A stretch of 64,000 nucleotides of DNA, from assembly GCA_022821275.1 (NCBI GenBank), contig JAJEDY010000087.1, positions 53,086 to 117,085 on the forward strand, written 5' to 3'. A model generated the notes under the pieces. That model searched no databases and had not been told where the DNA came from. It saw nothing but the letters and a program-made list of their open reading frames with translations. This stretch comes from Candidatus Latescibacterota bacterium (GTDB lineage Bacteria; Latescibacterota; UBA2968). The translations under genes and the position numbers were made by a program. Positions 9,135-17,746 of the stretch are shown here, in pieces. How positions within the stretch are numbered: the first letter of the stretch is position 1; each line of letters starts with the position of its first letter.

Positions 9135-9590
9135 TTAAGCGTCGGTTTGGTTTCTTTGTGCTCTGCGAAGTTCGGACAGCAACTGCGCGCGATTTGCGCG
9201 TGAAATTTCCCGCCCCTGAATAGCAATACCCGGCGTTTCACGAGCAATCTGGCGCAGGCGATGTACGGGCAGACTTTCGAGATCCCCTTCGTCTGTTTCG
9301 CCTACTTCATCCGTTTTTTCCATCAACCCAAAAACATCGACGAGGTCCTCATGTGGATTGGGAATCACATGATATGCCACCAGAGTACCCACCTGTTGCG
9401 CTGCATGCACACCGGCTTCAACCGCAGCCTGCACCGCGCCAACATCGCCTAAAACGCGAATCGAAATAATACCACCTTCTATTTGTTCAACAGCAGACAA
9501 CTCAACGGCCGCGGCTTTGGTTGCTGCATCGGCCGCTTCTGTAACGCCGACAAAACCCAGCGTTTCAATGAGTCCGAGGGCAGGTTTCAT
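9135..9590 (-). CDS. Bacterial microcompartment (BMC) shell protein with C-terminal extension
   Basis: 151 aa. Residues 1-~88 are a single BMC domain of the hexamer-forming PduA/EutM type: ALGLIETLGFVG at the start, an Ala-rich helix, GGIISIRVLGDVGAVQAAVEAG in the middle, then VAYHVIPNPHED. After an acidic linker, residues ~105-151 form an extension (LRQIARETPGI to LLSELRRAQ). This resembles a small Rho-N/SAP-like helical module rather than shell sequence. BMC-H proteins tile the facets of protein-shelled organelles. No pentamer (BMC-P) or encapsulated enzyme gene is in the window, so this shell gene stands apart from any catabolic locus. It is followed at 16 bp by a coiled-coil gene. Confidence 0.9.
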   Translation of the reverse strand: MKPALGLIETLGFVGVTEAADAATKAAAVELSAVEQIEGGIISIRVLGDVGAVQAAVEAGVHAAQQVGTLVAYHVIPNPHEDLVDVFGLMEKTDEVGETDEGDLESLPVHRLRQIARETPGIAIQGREISRANRAQLLSELRRAQRNQTDA

Positions 9591-9890
9591 AAATGCTTAT
9601 TTCCAAACAAAGAAAAACGGCCACTCAAAACGCCATGTGCGTATGAACAGCCGCTGAACGAATCAACTCAACGGTGTGTATTTTTGGCAGAAAAAATGAA
9701 AATGATGGTATGATCCAACGGAAGGTTCATTAGACTTGCCAATCTACTAATGTGTCGATTTATATGGATACCGCGAGAGTCAAAAGTAACAAATTTAAGA
9801 GCGGATGTCACGCATTTTTTTGCATATGAAAGGTGTTCTAATGTTATGTATTGTAATATAGTTATACACCTTATAAAGGATACTCATGAC
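9591..9890. other. 300-bp AT-rich gap without a recognisable gene
   Basis: This gap separates the BMC gene from the end of the beta-propeller gene, both on the minus strand. No coding potential stands out. AAGGTGT and ACACCTT (about 9834-9877) could pair across a ~29-base loop near the end of the propeller gene. A BMC promoter should lie here, but I could not find a convincing -35/-10 pair. Confidence 0.5.
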
Positions 9891-11333
9891 TCACCTGCGA
9901 AAACGACTCAGCCCCTCAGCAGTGCCAAACCAGACATACCCGCCATCTCGAAGAACAACCTGTACCCGCGTGTGTGCAAGACCATCGTACATCGTGTAAT
10001 GTGTCCACAGGTGGCGCGGCACATCTAAAAGAAAAGCCCCTGCACTCGTGGCAACCCACACCTCATTGCTATCGGCCTCAATTGAGATGTCGTCTCTCCC
10101 GCCTATCTCGGCGAGGGGATACTCGCGCCAGGTATTATCTTCCGGACGGTATCGCACGGCTGCTGATGGGGCTTCTGTAGCAAGCCATAGATCGCTGTTG
10201 TGCATAGCCAGCGCGCGTACCCTTCGTTTGGCCATATTATGGGCCACAGGCCGCCAGGTGCGATCCCCCCGGGCACATTGAAAAAGACCGCTCTCAGTAC
10301 CTGCCCATATATAATCGGGACCTGTGACCAGGGCGTGAATAATCGCGTACTCGCTACCCTGCACATAGTCGAGCGAATCAGCTTTAATATCCAGCATAGC
10401 CAAACCGCGCTCCGAGCCGATCCAGAGGATATTGTCATCGCGTGCCAACGCCTGCACCCGTCCCCAAAGGCGCGTGTCGCGATAAGTAAACCATTGCCCC
10501 GTGCGTCTGTAATATCGCATCAGACCATTGTGGGTACCAAACCACACACTCTCACCCCCGGGTAATATCGTGACAATCTGGGGATCGTCGAGACCGATGA
10601 TGCGGTTGGCTTCAAAATATTCCCACGTACTTGTACCGGGACGATAGCGGGTAATACCGCGCGCAGGTGCGCGATAGGTATCCGCACCCCCAATCCACAA
10701 AACATCGCCATCGCGTACAATAGCAGTGACATTTTCTTCCAGCGGACCATAAGTGAGAAACGAAAGCTGACCATCGAGGAGTTCGGCCTGTCCCACGCCC
10801 AGACCCCATGTGGCGATCCAGAGGTGGCGCCAGGAATCAATCAACACATCTGTAATCGCATAATTGCGCCGGGGACCTATGACCTGGTGTGCGTCGAGAT
10901 AATACCCAAAAGGCGGAAAAACCGGTGGAATTCGGGGAACCGACCGGGGGTTGTGGAGATGTGCGGGAGGACTACCCCCCGGCATAACGCTCTGTACACC
11001 AGTGAGCCATCGGCCCACACCCGAAGGCGTTTCAAACCACAGGTCACCCGTATCGCCATCATAAGCAATCCTCTGCACCCGGTTATCCGGCAGGCCATCG
11101 CGGGTTGTCAGCGGAGCCAGCCAGGTCTTGGCAAACCGGTCATAGCGGCGAATGCCCCCGGTCGTCGCCACAAAAATAACCGTCGGACTTTCCGCTATAG
11201 ACGTGACGTAGTTCATGCTGGTAAAATTTTCCCAGCGGTCACGGTCGTACGCGGATAACGGCGCGGAGAGCAGAACGGTCAGAAGCGCGATGGAGAATCG
11301 CACTACACGTCGATGAATAACACGCTCAAACAT
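9891..11333 (-). CDS. Secreted two-component-regulator-type beta-propeller (Reg_prop) protein
   Basis: 480 aa. A signal peptide (residues ~1-32, ending PLSAYD) precedes a chain of Reg_prop-type blades. Recurrent motifs are W(I/F)GT/W(I/V)AT strands such as LWIGGADT, VWFGTHNGLMRY, LWIGSERGLAM, IWAGTESGLF and VWFGTAEGLSRF, each with a GL turn. In hybrid two-component systems such blades form a sensor domain, but here no kinase follows, so it is a free-standing periplasmic propeller. ATG 11333 gives the signal peptide and overlaps the end of the oxidase gene by 8 bp. A longer open frame upstream runs antisense-like through the oxidase gene and was rejected. Confidence 0.82.
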   Translation of the reverse strand: MFERVIHRRVVRFSIALLTVLLSAPLSAYDRDRWENFTSMNYVTSIAESPTVIFVATTGGIRRYDRFAKTWLAPLTTRDGLPDNRVQRIAYDGDTGDLWFETPSGVGRWLTGVQSVMPGGSPPAHLHNPRSVPRIPPVFPPFGYYLDAHQVIGPRRNYAITDVLIDSWRHLWIATWGLGVGQAELLDGQLSFLTYGPLEENVTAIVRDGDVLWIGGADTYRAPARGITRYRPGTSTWEYFEANRIIGLDDPQIVTILPGGESVWFGTHNGLMRYYRRTGQWFTYRDTRLWGRVQALARDDNILWIGSERGLAMLDIKADSLDYVQGSEYAIIHALVTGPDYIWAGTESGLFQCARGDRTWRPVAHNMAKRRVRALAMHNSDLWLATEAPSAAVRYRPEDNTWREYPLAEIGGRDDISIEADSNEVWVATSAGAFLLDVPRHLWTHYTMYDGLAHTRVQVVLRDGGYVWFGTAEGLSRFRR

Positions 11334-12477
11334 TACCTGGAACCTCGAACATAGCCCTCGCCGCCTCAAATTCGGGTATAGATGTCTTGCCATTAAGGCT
11401 AAGCTCAGACAAAATGCGCCCCGTAAGCGGCCCGAACTTAAAACCGTGTCCAGAAAATCCCGCGCCGATAACCACATTGGGATTATCTGGATGGACATCC
11501 AGAATAAAATCCTCAGTACCCGTATTGGTATAAAGACACGTCTCCCAATCGATGAAACGCGCAACCGGCGGAACAAATTGCTCTTTAATAAACGTGCGAA
11601 GATCCTCAATCGCGTCTTCCGGCATCTGCGTGGGCACATCGTCGGGATCGTCGTCAACGCCGCTGACAATATGTTTGGCCAGCTTGATCCCATCGCGCCC
11701 AAATTGCGGAAGACCGTAATAACTTATATCGCCCTGGCGCAAAAGATAGCCCCAAACCGGAAAAGCCCCGGGTTGAAACTCCTCCCGTGATCCCTCAAGC
11801 TGGAAAAACCCAACCGTCTGGCGCGCCACGGCAACGCGCGACTTGAGAACCGGAAGCAAGTGAGACACCCAGGGACCAGCCGTCACAATCAAGCGTTCCG
11901 TTTCAAAATCTCCCGCAGACGTCTCCACGCGAATGGGATCCCGGGTAATATCAACGTGCTGCACAGTCGTATTCTCACGGATCTCCCCACCCTGCCTGCG
12001 AATCAGACCGATAAGAGACTGAACAGCCTGCGCGGCAGCCACAAGCCCGGCCGTGCGATCGTGGAGAACACCCGCAGCATTATCAAAGCGAAAAACCGGA
12101 AAGCGTTTTCGGCCCTCTTCAGGCGTGAGCACTTCAACATCCACACCCACCTCTGTCACAGCCCTGGCATAGCTCGTGTATTTCCCATCTGCTGGACCAA
12201 AAAAACAGCCCGGCGTGGGATAGATAAGCTGAACGCCAGCATCGCGCTCGAGCTGGGGCCACGACTCGCCGTGCGCGATTTGCATCAGACGCACATAATC
12301 TGCATTCACATAAGCACTGCGGGTAATGCGCGAATCCCCGTGCGAACTGCCCCGGCCATGAGCGAGCGCAAATTGTTCAATCAGGCCAACATCGCGTATG
12401 CCCTGGCGCAAGAGATGATAGCATGTACACAGGCCATTAATCCCCGCGCCAATAACGAGCGTATGGTAAGAAGACAT
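11326..12477 (-). CDS. FAD-dependent oxidase of the monomeric sarcosine oxidase family
   Basis: 383 aa. The N-terminal dinucleotide motif GAGINGL (residues 10-16) and the acidic residue at the end of strand 2 (LIEQF) mark a DAO-fold flavoenzyme. An HGRGSSHGDSRITR segment is typical of sarcosine/N-methyltryptophan oxidases. CLYTNTGTEDF near residue 314 matches the position of the cysteine that binds FAD covalently in monomeric sarcosine oxidase. Such enzymes oxidise N-methyl amino acids, releasing formaldehyde and H2O2; the actual substrate is unknown. ATG 12477 is used with GAGAA upstream; a TTG seven codons earlier is possible. The gene diverges from lon. Confidence 0.85.
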   Translation of the reverse strand: MSSYHTLVIGAGINGLCTCYHLLRQGIRDVGLIEQFALAHGRGSSHGDSRITRSAYVNADYVRLMQIAHGESWPQLERDAGVQLIYPTPGCFFGPADGKYTSYARAVTEVGVDVEVLTPEEGRKRFPVFRFDNAAGVLHDRTAGLVAAAQAVQSLIGLIRRQGGEIRENTTVQHVDITRDPIRVETSAGDFETERLIVTAGPWVSHLLPVLKSRVAVARQTVGFFQLEGSREEFQPGAFPVWGYLLRQGDISYYGLPQFGRDGIKLAKHIVSGVDDDPDDVPTQMPEDAIEDLRTFIKEQFVPPVARFIDWETCLYTNTGTEDFILDVHPDNPNVVIGAGFSGHGFKFGPLTGRILSELSLNGKTSIPEFEAARAMFEVPGNV

Positions 12478-12750
12478 AGTTTTCTCGGGAAGAACCAAAT
12501 GTTTATCCTCTCCAATATACCGAAACCCACAACGCGTTTCCAGCGTGAAATAACATCAGTCTGAGCGTGACACACCTGCCATTATGACTGAAATCGGGTA
12601 GCAAAATCGGCACCCCTTGGATTAAATATTGGAACAAATATTGGTATTTAGTTGTAAATAAAGTAATTAGCTAAATTTAGGATTTCAGGCACGGATATTG
12701 CTTCTAAAAATGGGAAGTTAATATACCAACATTCTCAGGAGCACATAATC

Positions 12751-15153
12751 ATGTCAAACGACAACCCCCTCACAAGCGTAAACGCAATCGAAGCGTATAG
12801 CATCCCATCCGAATTACCCATGCTGGTAACATCAGAAGTGGTAATCTATCCCCTGATGGCTGCCCCCTTGTTATTGGAAGACGAACGCGCAGTAAAAGCC
12901 GCCCAGGCGGCAATAGACGCCGGGCACAAAGTACTCACCATCTTTGGAGAACTGGAAGAAAGCGAAACCGAAGAAGACATCCGCCGAGAGTCTCTATACC
13001 CCGTAGGCACTGCAATCTACATTGCGCGATCGGCGGAAATGCCCGATGGCCGCATGCAAGTGCTCGTACAGGGCATGGCGCGACTATCACTCGTAGATGT
13101 ATTGCAATCGCAACCTTATCCCGTGGCGCAAATTGAAAAAATAACATCAGACATAGAACACAACACAGAACTGGAAGCCCTCGCGCGCAACATATTCGGC
13201 CAGTTCAAAAAAGCAGTGGCACTCGCCCCCAATGTACCCAGAGAAGTCGGAGCAGCCTTAGACGCCCTCACAGAGATAACCCACAAAGCAGACTTCATCG
13301 CCTCACAACTCAACGTGGGTTTTGAAGAACAACAAAAAATACTATCCGAGCGCAATCTGTATCGGCGACTGGAAGCCATCAACCAATGCTTGAATCGCGA
13401 AGTCGAAATTCTGGAACTGCGGGAAAAAATCAGTTCGGAAGCCGCGGGATCCATGGAAGACGCACAAAAAGAGTACTTTTTGCGCCAGCAACTGCGGGCA
13501 ATTCAAGATGAACTGGGCGAAGGAGAGGACATCGGCGCCGAAATCGAAGAACTGCGCGAAAAGATCGAAGCCGCAGGCATGTCCGAAGAAGCAAAAACAG
13601 AAGCCGAACGCGAACTAAAACGCATGGCGCGCATGCCCGAAGCCTCTGCCGAATACACCGTATCGCGCACCTATCTGGACTGGCTCGTCGAACTCCCCTG
13701 GAACAAAAAGACAAGCGATCAATTAGACATCAAAGAAGCCGAGCGCGTCTTAAATGCAGACCACTATGGATTGGAAAAACCCAAAGAGCGCATCCTGGAG
13801 TACCTCTCCGTGCGCCAATTAAAAGACGACATGCGCGGGCCTATTTTGTTATTGGTCGGCCCCCCGGGCACGGGCAAAACATCACTGGGCAAATCCGTGG
13901 CACACGCACTCGGCCGCGAATTTGTCAGAATGTCATTGGGCGGCATCCGGGACGAATCGGAAATCCGAGGACACCGCCGCACCTACATCGGCGCACTGCC
14001 CGGACGCATCATACAGGGCCTGCGACGCGCTGGCACAAAAAATCCCGTATTCATGCTGGATGAAATCGACAAACTCGGCGCAGATTTTCGCGGCGACCCA
14101 TCCGCAGCACTTCTGGAAGTCCTGGACCCGGCGCAAAACAACACCTTTGTAGATCACTACCTCGACGTCGCCTTTGACCTCTCAGAAGTCTTATTCCTCG
14201 CCACGGCCAACTCGCTCCACACGATACCACCGGCACTGATGGACCGGATGGAAGTACTGGAAGTCTCGGGATATACCGAAGCTGAAAAAATGGAAATCGC
14301 GCGCCGGTACCTGGTCAAACGCCAGATCTCAGAACACGGCTTAGCCCCTCAAAAGGCATCCTTCGACAAAGCGGCCCTGCAAGAAGTAATCCAGCACTAC
14401 ACCCGCGAGGCCGGCGTGCGAAATCTGGAGCGCGAAATCGCAACCGTAGCGCGCAAAGTAGCCCGCAAATTTGCCCAGGGACGCAAGCGGCGCGTACACA
14501 TCCATCAAAAAAACATCGCCGAATACCTGGGACCGCAAAAATTCCGCCACGAAGTAGCCGAAGAAGATCACGAGGTGGGAGTCGCCGCCGGACTGGCCGT
14601 AACATCTACCGGTGGTGATGTCCTCTTTGTCGAGGCAACAGTCGTACCCGGCAAAGGCGAATTAAATCTAACCGGACAGGTCGGCGACGTAATGAAGGAG
14701 TCTGCGCACGCGGCCATGACCTATGTGCGGTCGCGCTGGCATGAACTGGGCCTAAACGCGCAGTTTAACGAAAAAAAAGATGTACACGTCCACGTACCCG
14801 CAGGTGCCGTACCCAAAGACGGCCCCTCGGCAGGCATTACCATGGCAACCGTACTCGCATCGGTATTTACCAATCGGCCTATCCGAAAAGACGTGGCAAT
14901 GACAGGCGAAATTACACTGCGCGGCAAAGTACTGCCCATCGGCGGCGTACGCGATAAAGTCCTATCAGCACACCGCGCAGGTGTAAAAACAGTAATCCTA
15001 CCCGAAGAGAACCGCAAAGATGCACACGAAATACCCGACACAGCGCGCAAAGACATAAGAATAGTATTTGCATCTCACATGGATCAAGTTCTGGAAACCG
15101 CCCTCATGAAACGCTCCCGCAAGCCAATGGTCGATGTGGTGAGTATGAACTGA
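12751..15153 (+). CDS. lon: ATP-dependent protease Lon (LonA type)
   Basis: 800 aa, full length for LonA. Order: N-terminal substrate-binding domain (about 20-215), helical region, AAA+ module with Walker A GPPGTGKT at 370-377 and Walker B LDEID (Asp437, Glu438), and a C-terminal S16 protease domain. The catalytic dyad is Ser693 in GPSAGI and Lys736 in GGVRDK; the spacing of 43 matches E. coli Lon. It degrades misfolded and regulatory proteins in the cytoplasm. AGGAG lies about eight bases before the ATG. The 273-bp upstream gap, shared with the divergent oxidase gene, carries a direct repeat AAATATTGG near 12624-12644; no CIRCE element was seen. Confidence 0.97.
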   Translation: MSNDNPLTSVNAIEAYSIPSELPMLVTSEVVIYPLMAAPLLLEDERAVKAAQAAIDAGHKVLTIFGELEESETEEDIRRESLYPVGTAIYIARSAEMPDGRMQVLVQGMARLSLVDVLQSQPYPVAQIEKITSDIEHNTELEALARNIFGQFKKAVALAPNVPREVGAALDALTEITHKADFIASQLNVGFEEQQKILSERNLYRRLEAINQCLNREVEILELREKISSEAAGSMEDAQKEYFLRQQLRAIQDELGEGEDIGAEIEELREKIEAAGMSEEAKTEAERELKRMARMPEASAEYTVSRTYLDWLVELPWNKKTSDQLDIKEAERVLNADHYGLEKPKERILEYLSVRQLKDDMRGPILLLVGPPGTGKTSLGKSVAHALGREFVRMSLGGIRDESEIRGHRRTYIGALPGRIIQGLRRAGTKNPVFMLDEIDKLGADFRGDPSAALLEVLDPAQNNTFVDHYLDVAFDLSEVLFLATANSLHTIPPALMDRMEVLEVSGYTEAEKMEIARRYLVKRQISEHGLAPQKASFDKAALQEVIQHYTREAGVRNLEREIATVARKVARKFAQGRKRRVHIHQKNIAEYLGPQKFRHEVAEEDHEVGVAAGLAVTSTGGDVLFVEATVVPGKGELNLTGQVGDVMKESAHAAMTYVRSRWHELGLNAQFNEKKDVHVHVPAGAVPKDGPSAGITMATVLASVFTNRPIRKDVAMTGEITLRGKVLPIGGVRDKVLSAHRAGVKTVILPEENRKDAHEIPDTARKDIRIVFASHMDQVLETALMKRSRKPMVDVVSMN

Positions 15154-15196
15154 GAGGAGCTATCCCGCCCACGAGCGACCACAGGAACACCACCCT

Positions 15197-15242
15197 GATC
15201 ATCTGTGTCCATCCGTGTTCATCTGTGGTTGCTTTTCACTTC
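15197..15242. repeat. Dispersed repeat copy (ATCTGTGTT...ATCTGTGGTTGC family)
   Basis: This stretch repeats the ATCCGTGTTCATCTGTGGTTGC core also found at 25825, 51718 and, inverted, at 31551, with a diverged copy at 55498. It lies between the convergent lon and coaD genes, and the coaD stop codon falls inside its GAAGTGA end. Confidence 0.75.
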
Positions 15243-15727
15243 TCAAAATACTCCACAAACTTCTCAAAAACAGGTTCCGGAACATAGCGTCTCACAACAT
15301 CTTGCCAGCCATCGGGACCCACCAGCCCCTTGATAAAACTGGAACTGATCTCGGCAATCTCCCGCGGGGGCATCAAAAAGATAGTCGCAATCGTATCGTC
15401 CAGATCGCTGTTAATATAGCGCATCCTGCGTTCAAACTCATAATCGCTCTGCGTGCGAATACCCCGCACAATATAACCCGCTCCAATACCGCGTGCGTAA
15501 TTGACCAGGAATTGATTTTCATAACTGGCGACCGCGACATTATCGAACCGCGACGTGGTCTCACAAAGCAACTCCAGCCTTTCCTTCAGTGAAAACGTAT
15601 AGTCTTTGTCCGGATTGATCCCAATAGCGACAACGAGCTGATCGAAAAGCTCCGCAGCCTCCTGAATAACCCACAGATGGCCGTGGGTAACGGGATCAAA
15701 GCTGGCGGCATAAACGGCTTTTTTCAT
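15236..15727 (-). CDS. coaD: Phosphopantetheine adenylyltransferase
   Basis: 163 aa, normal size. CoaD transfers AMP from ATP to 4'-phosphopantetheine, the penultimate step of coenzyme A synthesis. The nucleotidyltransferase signature THGH (14-17) follows the AVYAASFDPV strand, and the C-terminal EISSSFIK motif is present. ATG 15727 fits the conserved N-terminus and has AGGA seven bases upstream. An earlier in-frame ATG (15739) overlaps the previous gene's stop as ATGA, so coupling is likely either way. Unusually for a core gene, it is the last gene of a run with a polysaccharide lyase-like gene, a sulfatase and an unknown gene. Confidence 0.96.
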   Translation of the reverse strand: MKKAVYAASFDPVTHGHLWVIQEAAELFDQLVVAIGINPDKDYTFSLKERLELLCETTSRFDNVAVASYENQFLVNYARGIGAGYIVRGIRTQSDYEFERRMRYINSDLDDTIATIFLMPPREIAEISSSFIKGLVGPDGWQDVVRRYVPEPVFEKFVEYFEK

Positions 15728-15735
15728 CGTTTTCC

Positions 15736-16440
15736 TCATAAAATATCGGTAAGTGCCCAGGCAATAAGGCCGAAAGTAATGAGTTGCGGGCGGCGGTCTT
15801 TATCCAGCAAATAGTGGACGGGCAAGATACCTTCGCCAGATTGAACATAAGTATTGTAAGAACCGAAAGAGAGTTCAACTGACCCATCGGAAACGAGCGC
15901 GTGGTTGGATCGCAAAAGGGACAGGTCTTGAATCAGATCAAATGCCATTGGCAGGGGATGCTTTCCACATAGCAAAATGTGGGGGAGCGTCCAATGGCTG
16001 AAGACCGGACGCGTTGCGCGGTATTTGTATGCACCATCTCCCGACTGGATATGACCATTGTTATTTTCCCAGCTTTCGCGCAGATCAGAAATCGGAACCG
16101 GCTTGCCCTCGGCATCGGCGCGATAAGTGTACAGCGTCCAGGATTTGAGGGTATCGTCGGAATTGCAGATCACATCCGCCTCAAAAATAGTCGGTTCGCC
16201 GCCAATGTGGGTTTGCTGGCGAATGCGATACGCACCGCCCTGTTCGCGCCCAATAGTCACCGAGCCATACACGCTATTGGGACAAGGCGGCGGTTGCCCG
16301 GGCGCGAAGGACCAATTGAGAATATCGTAAGTAAGCGTGGCGCACTCGACATCCAGGATCGCCTTTTGTACCGGCGTGAAACCCGCGAGAAAATCGCGGA
16401 TAGGTTGAACGGCATAGGGGCCGATAGTGTCAATTGCCAT
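15736..16440 (-). CDS. Conserved-looking protein of unknown function
   Basis: 234 aa, no signal peptide or membrane segment. I do not recognise the family. The sequence is beta-rich with many aromatic residues; landmarks are CPNSVYGSVTIGREQGG, IRQQTHIGGEPTIFEADV and SHWTLPHILLCGKHP. It could be a lipocalin-like or beta-barrel fold. ATG 16440 has GAGG nine bases upstream and lies 4 bp after the sulfatase stop; its own stop overlaps the first possible coaD ATG. The position inside a lyase-sulfatase operon hints at a role with the same substrate, but that is inference. Confidence 0.7.
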   Translation of the reverse strand: MAIDTIGPYAVQPIRDFLAGFTPVQKAILDVECATLTYDILNWSFAPGQPPPCPNSVYGSVTIGREQGGAYRIRQQTHIGGEPTIFEADVICNSDDTLKSWTLYTYRADAEGKPVPISDLRESWENNNGHIQSGDGAYKYRATRPVFSHWTLPHILLCGKHPLPMAFDLIQDLSLLRSNHALVSDGSVELSFGSYNTYVQSGEGILPVHYLLDKDRRPQLITFGLIAWALTDIL

Positions 16441-16444
16441 GGGG

Positions 16445-17746
16445 TCAGGCCTCGTTGAGAACGGAAAGATACCAGTCGATATAGTCGCGATAAACATTGC
16501 TCAGCCTGCCGAGATCGATTTCTGGTTCGGGATACATCTCAATTTGGAATATGTACTCGCGAAAATGTGCCCGGTGGCGCGCGACAATATCTGCACAGTG
16601 CGCTTCATCGGCGAGGTCTTGCGTCTCGAGCGGATCATTTTCAAGATCGTAGAGACGCGTATTATCCCGTTCAATAATGCTTTTGTAACGCGCATCGCGC
16701 ACGGCAACCGATAGCCGTCCGATAGACGTTTCGCCGATGACGTAGGCGCGCCACGGGACATTGCGCCGTTCAAAAATGGGACGCAATGAACGCGCAATAG
16801 TGGTCTTAGGCAAGGGCGGTGCCCCAGCATAGTCGCATATCGTAGCGGGAATATCGACGCCAGAGACGAGGTGCTCGGCATCCCGCACGCCTTCGGGAAT
16901 ACGCCCGGGCCACCACGCAATGGTGGGAACGCGAAAAGCCTCTTCTTCGAGAAAGCCCTTGCTGGTATTGCTGTGAAAGCCGAGGCCATCGCCGTGGTCA
17001 GAGGTAAAGATGACGAGGGTGTTGTCAGCGTAAGGCGATGCGCGAAGGGCGTGCATGACGCGGCCGACTTCGGCGTCAACCATCTCGACCATGCGGTAAT
17101 ACTGATAAATGTAATACTGCCAATCGCGGCGCGACCACTGGCGAGTACTGGGCCGACCGCGCCGGGCGTATTCGTCGTCGAAATTGCCCGGAAGAGGCGG
17201 GAGATCACCCTCAATTTTCGATGCAAAAGCGTATTTGCCCGGACCGCCGTGGGACATCGCAGGAAAGCAACAATCGTGCGGGTTGAGAAATCCAACGCTC
17301 AAAAAGAAGGGTTTATCAGACGCGCGATTTTTCAGATAAGCGACGGCTGATCGGGCGACATTGCCGTCGTTGAGTTCGCCCATGCCGTGCTGGGGTTGCA
17401 ACACGTCAAAGCTCGCGTGCAAATCGCGTCCCGTGACGTGCCATTTGCCCGTGTATACACACTCATAGTCTTCGCGGCGCAGCCACTGGCCGAGGTCCGG
17501 AATATTGGGATCAATGGGATAGGAATTGACGACAACGCCGTGTTCTTTGGACATGCGCCCCGTGTACCAACAAGCGCGCGATGGACAACACTGGGGCATG
17601 GCGCAGTAGGCTTTGGTGAAGGTATAGCCTTCGCGCACGAGTTCGTCAATAGCAGGTGTGTGTACGTGTTCGCAGCCGAGCGCAGAGATCGCATCGGCGT
17701 GCATTTGATCGACGTGTATAAAGAGAATATTGGGTTTCATAAGCAC
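16445..17746 (-). CDS. Sulfatase (formylglycine-dependent, S1 type)
   Basis: 433 aa. The N-terminal metal-binding motif NILFIHVDQMHAD is followed by the C-x-P-S-R activation signature (CCPSR, Cys53) and YTGKWH, as in type I sulfatases; the Cys would be converted to formylglycine. A second metal motif is FTSDHGDGLGFH. No signal peptide is seen, so a cytoplasmic or otherwise exported enzyme is possible. GTG 17746 has GGAGG ten bases upstream and overlaps the stop of the upstream lyase gene by one base; ATG 17740 is an alternative. The pairing with a DUF4962/heparinase-like gene suggests degradation of a sulfated polysaccharide. No sulfatase-maturating enzyme is in the window. Confidence 0.93.
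   Translation of the reverse strand: MLMKPNILFIHVDQMHADAISALGCEHVHTPAIDELVREGYTFTKAYCAMPQCCPSRACWYTGRMSKEHGVVVNSYPIDPNIPDLGQWLRREDYECVYTGKWHVTGRDLHASFDVLQPQHGMGELNDGNVARSAVAYLKNRASDKPFFLSVGFLNPHDCCFPAMSHGGPGKYAFASKIEGDLPPLPGNFDDEYARRGRPSTRQWSRRDWQYYIYQYYRMVEMVDAEVGRVMHALRASPYADNTLVIFTSDHGDGLGFHSNTSKGFLEEEAFRVPTIAWWPGRIPEGVRDAEHLVSGVDIPATICDYAGAPPLPKTTIARSLRPIFERRNVPWRAYVIGETSIGRLSVAVRDARYKSIIERDNTRLYDLENDPLETQDLADEAHCADIVARHRAHFREYIFQIEMYPEPEIDLGRLSNVYRDYIDWYLSVLNEA

Noticed and set aside
9891..11702. Longer start for the beta-propeller gene reaching 11702
   Set aside because: The extra part lies inside the oxidase gene, is not protein-like, and would hide the signal peptide that begins at 11333.
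12600..12750. CIRCE or other heat-shock operator before lon
   Set aside because: No matching inverted repeat was found; only a short AAATATTGG direct repeat is present.
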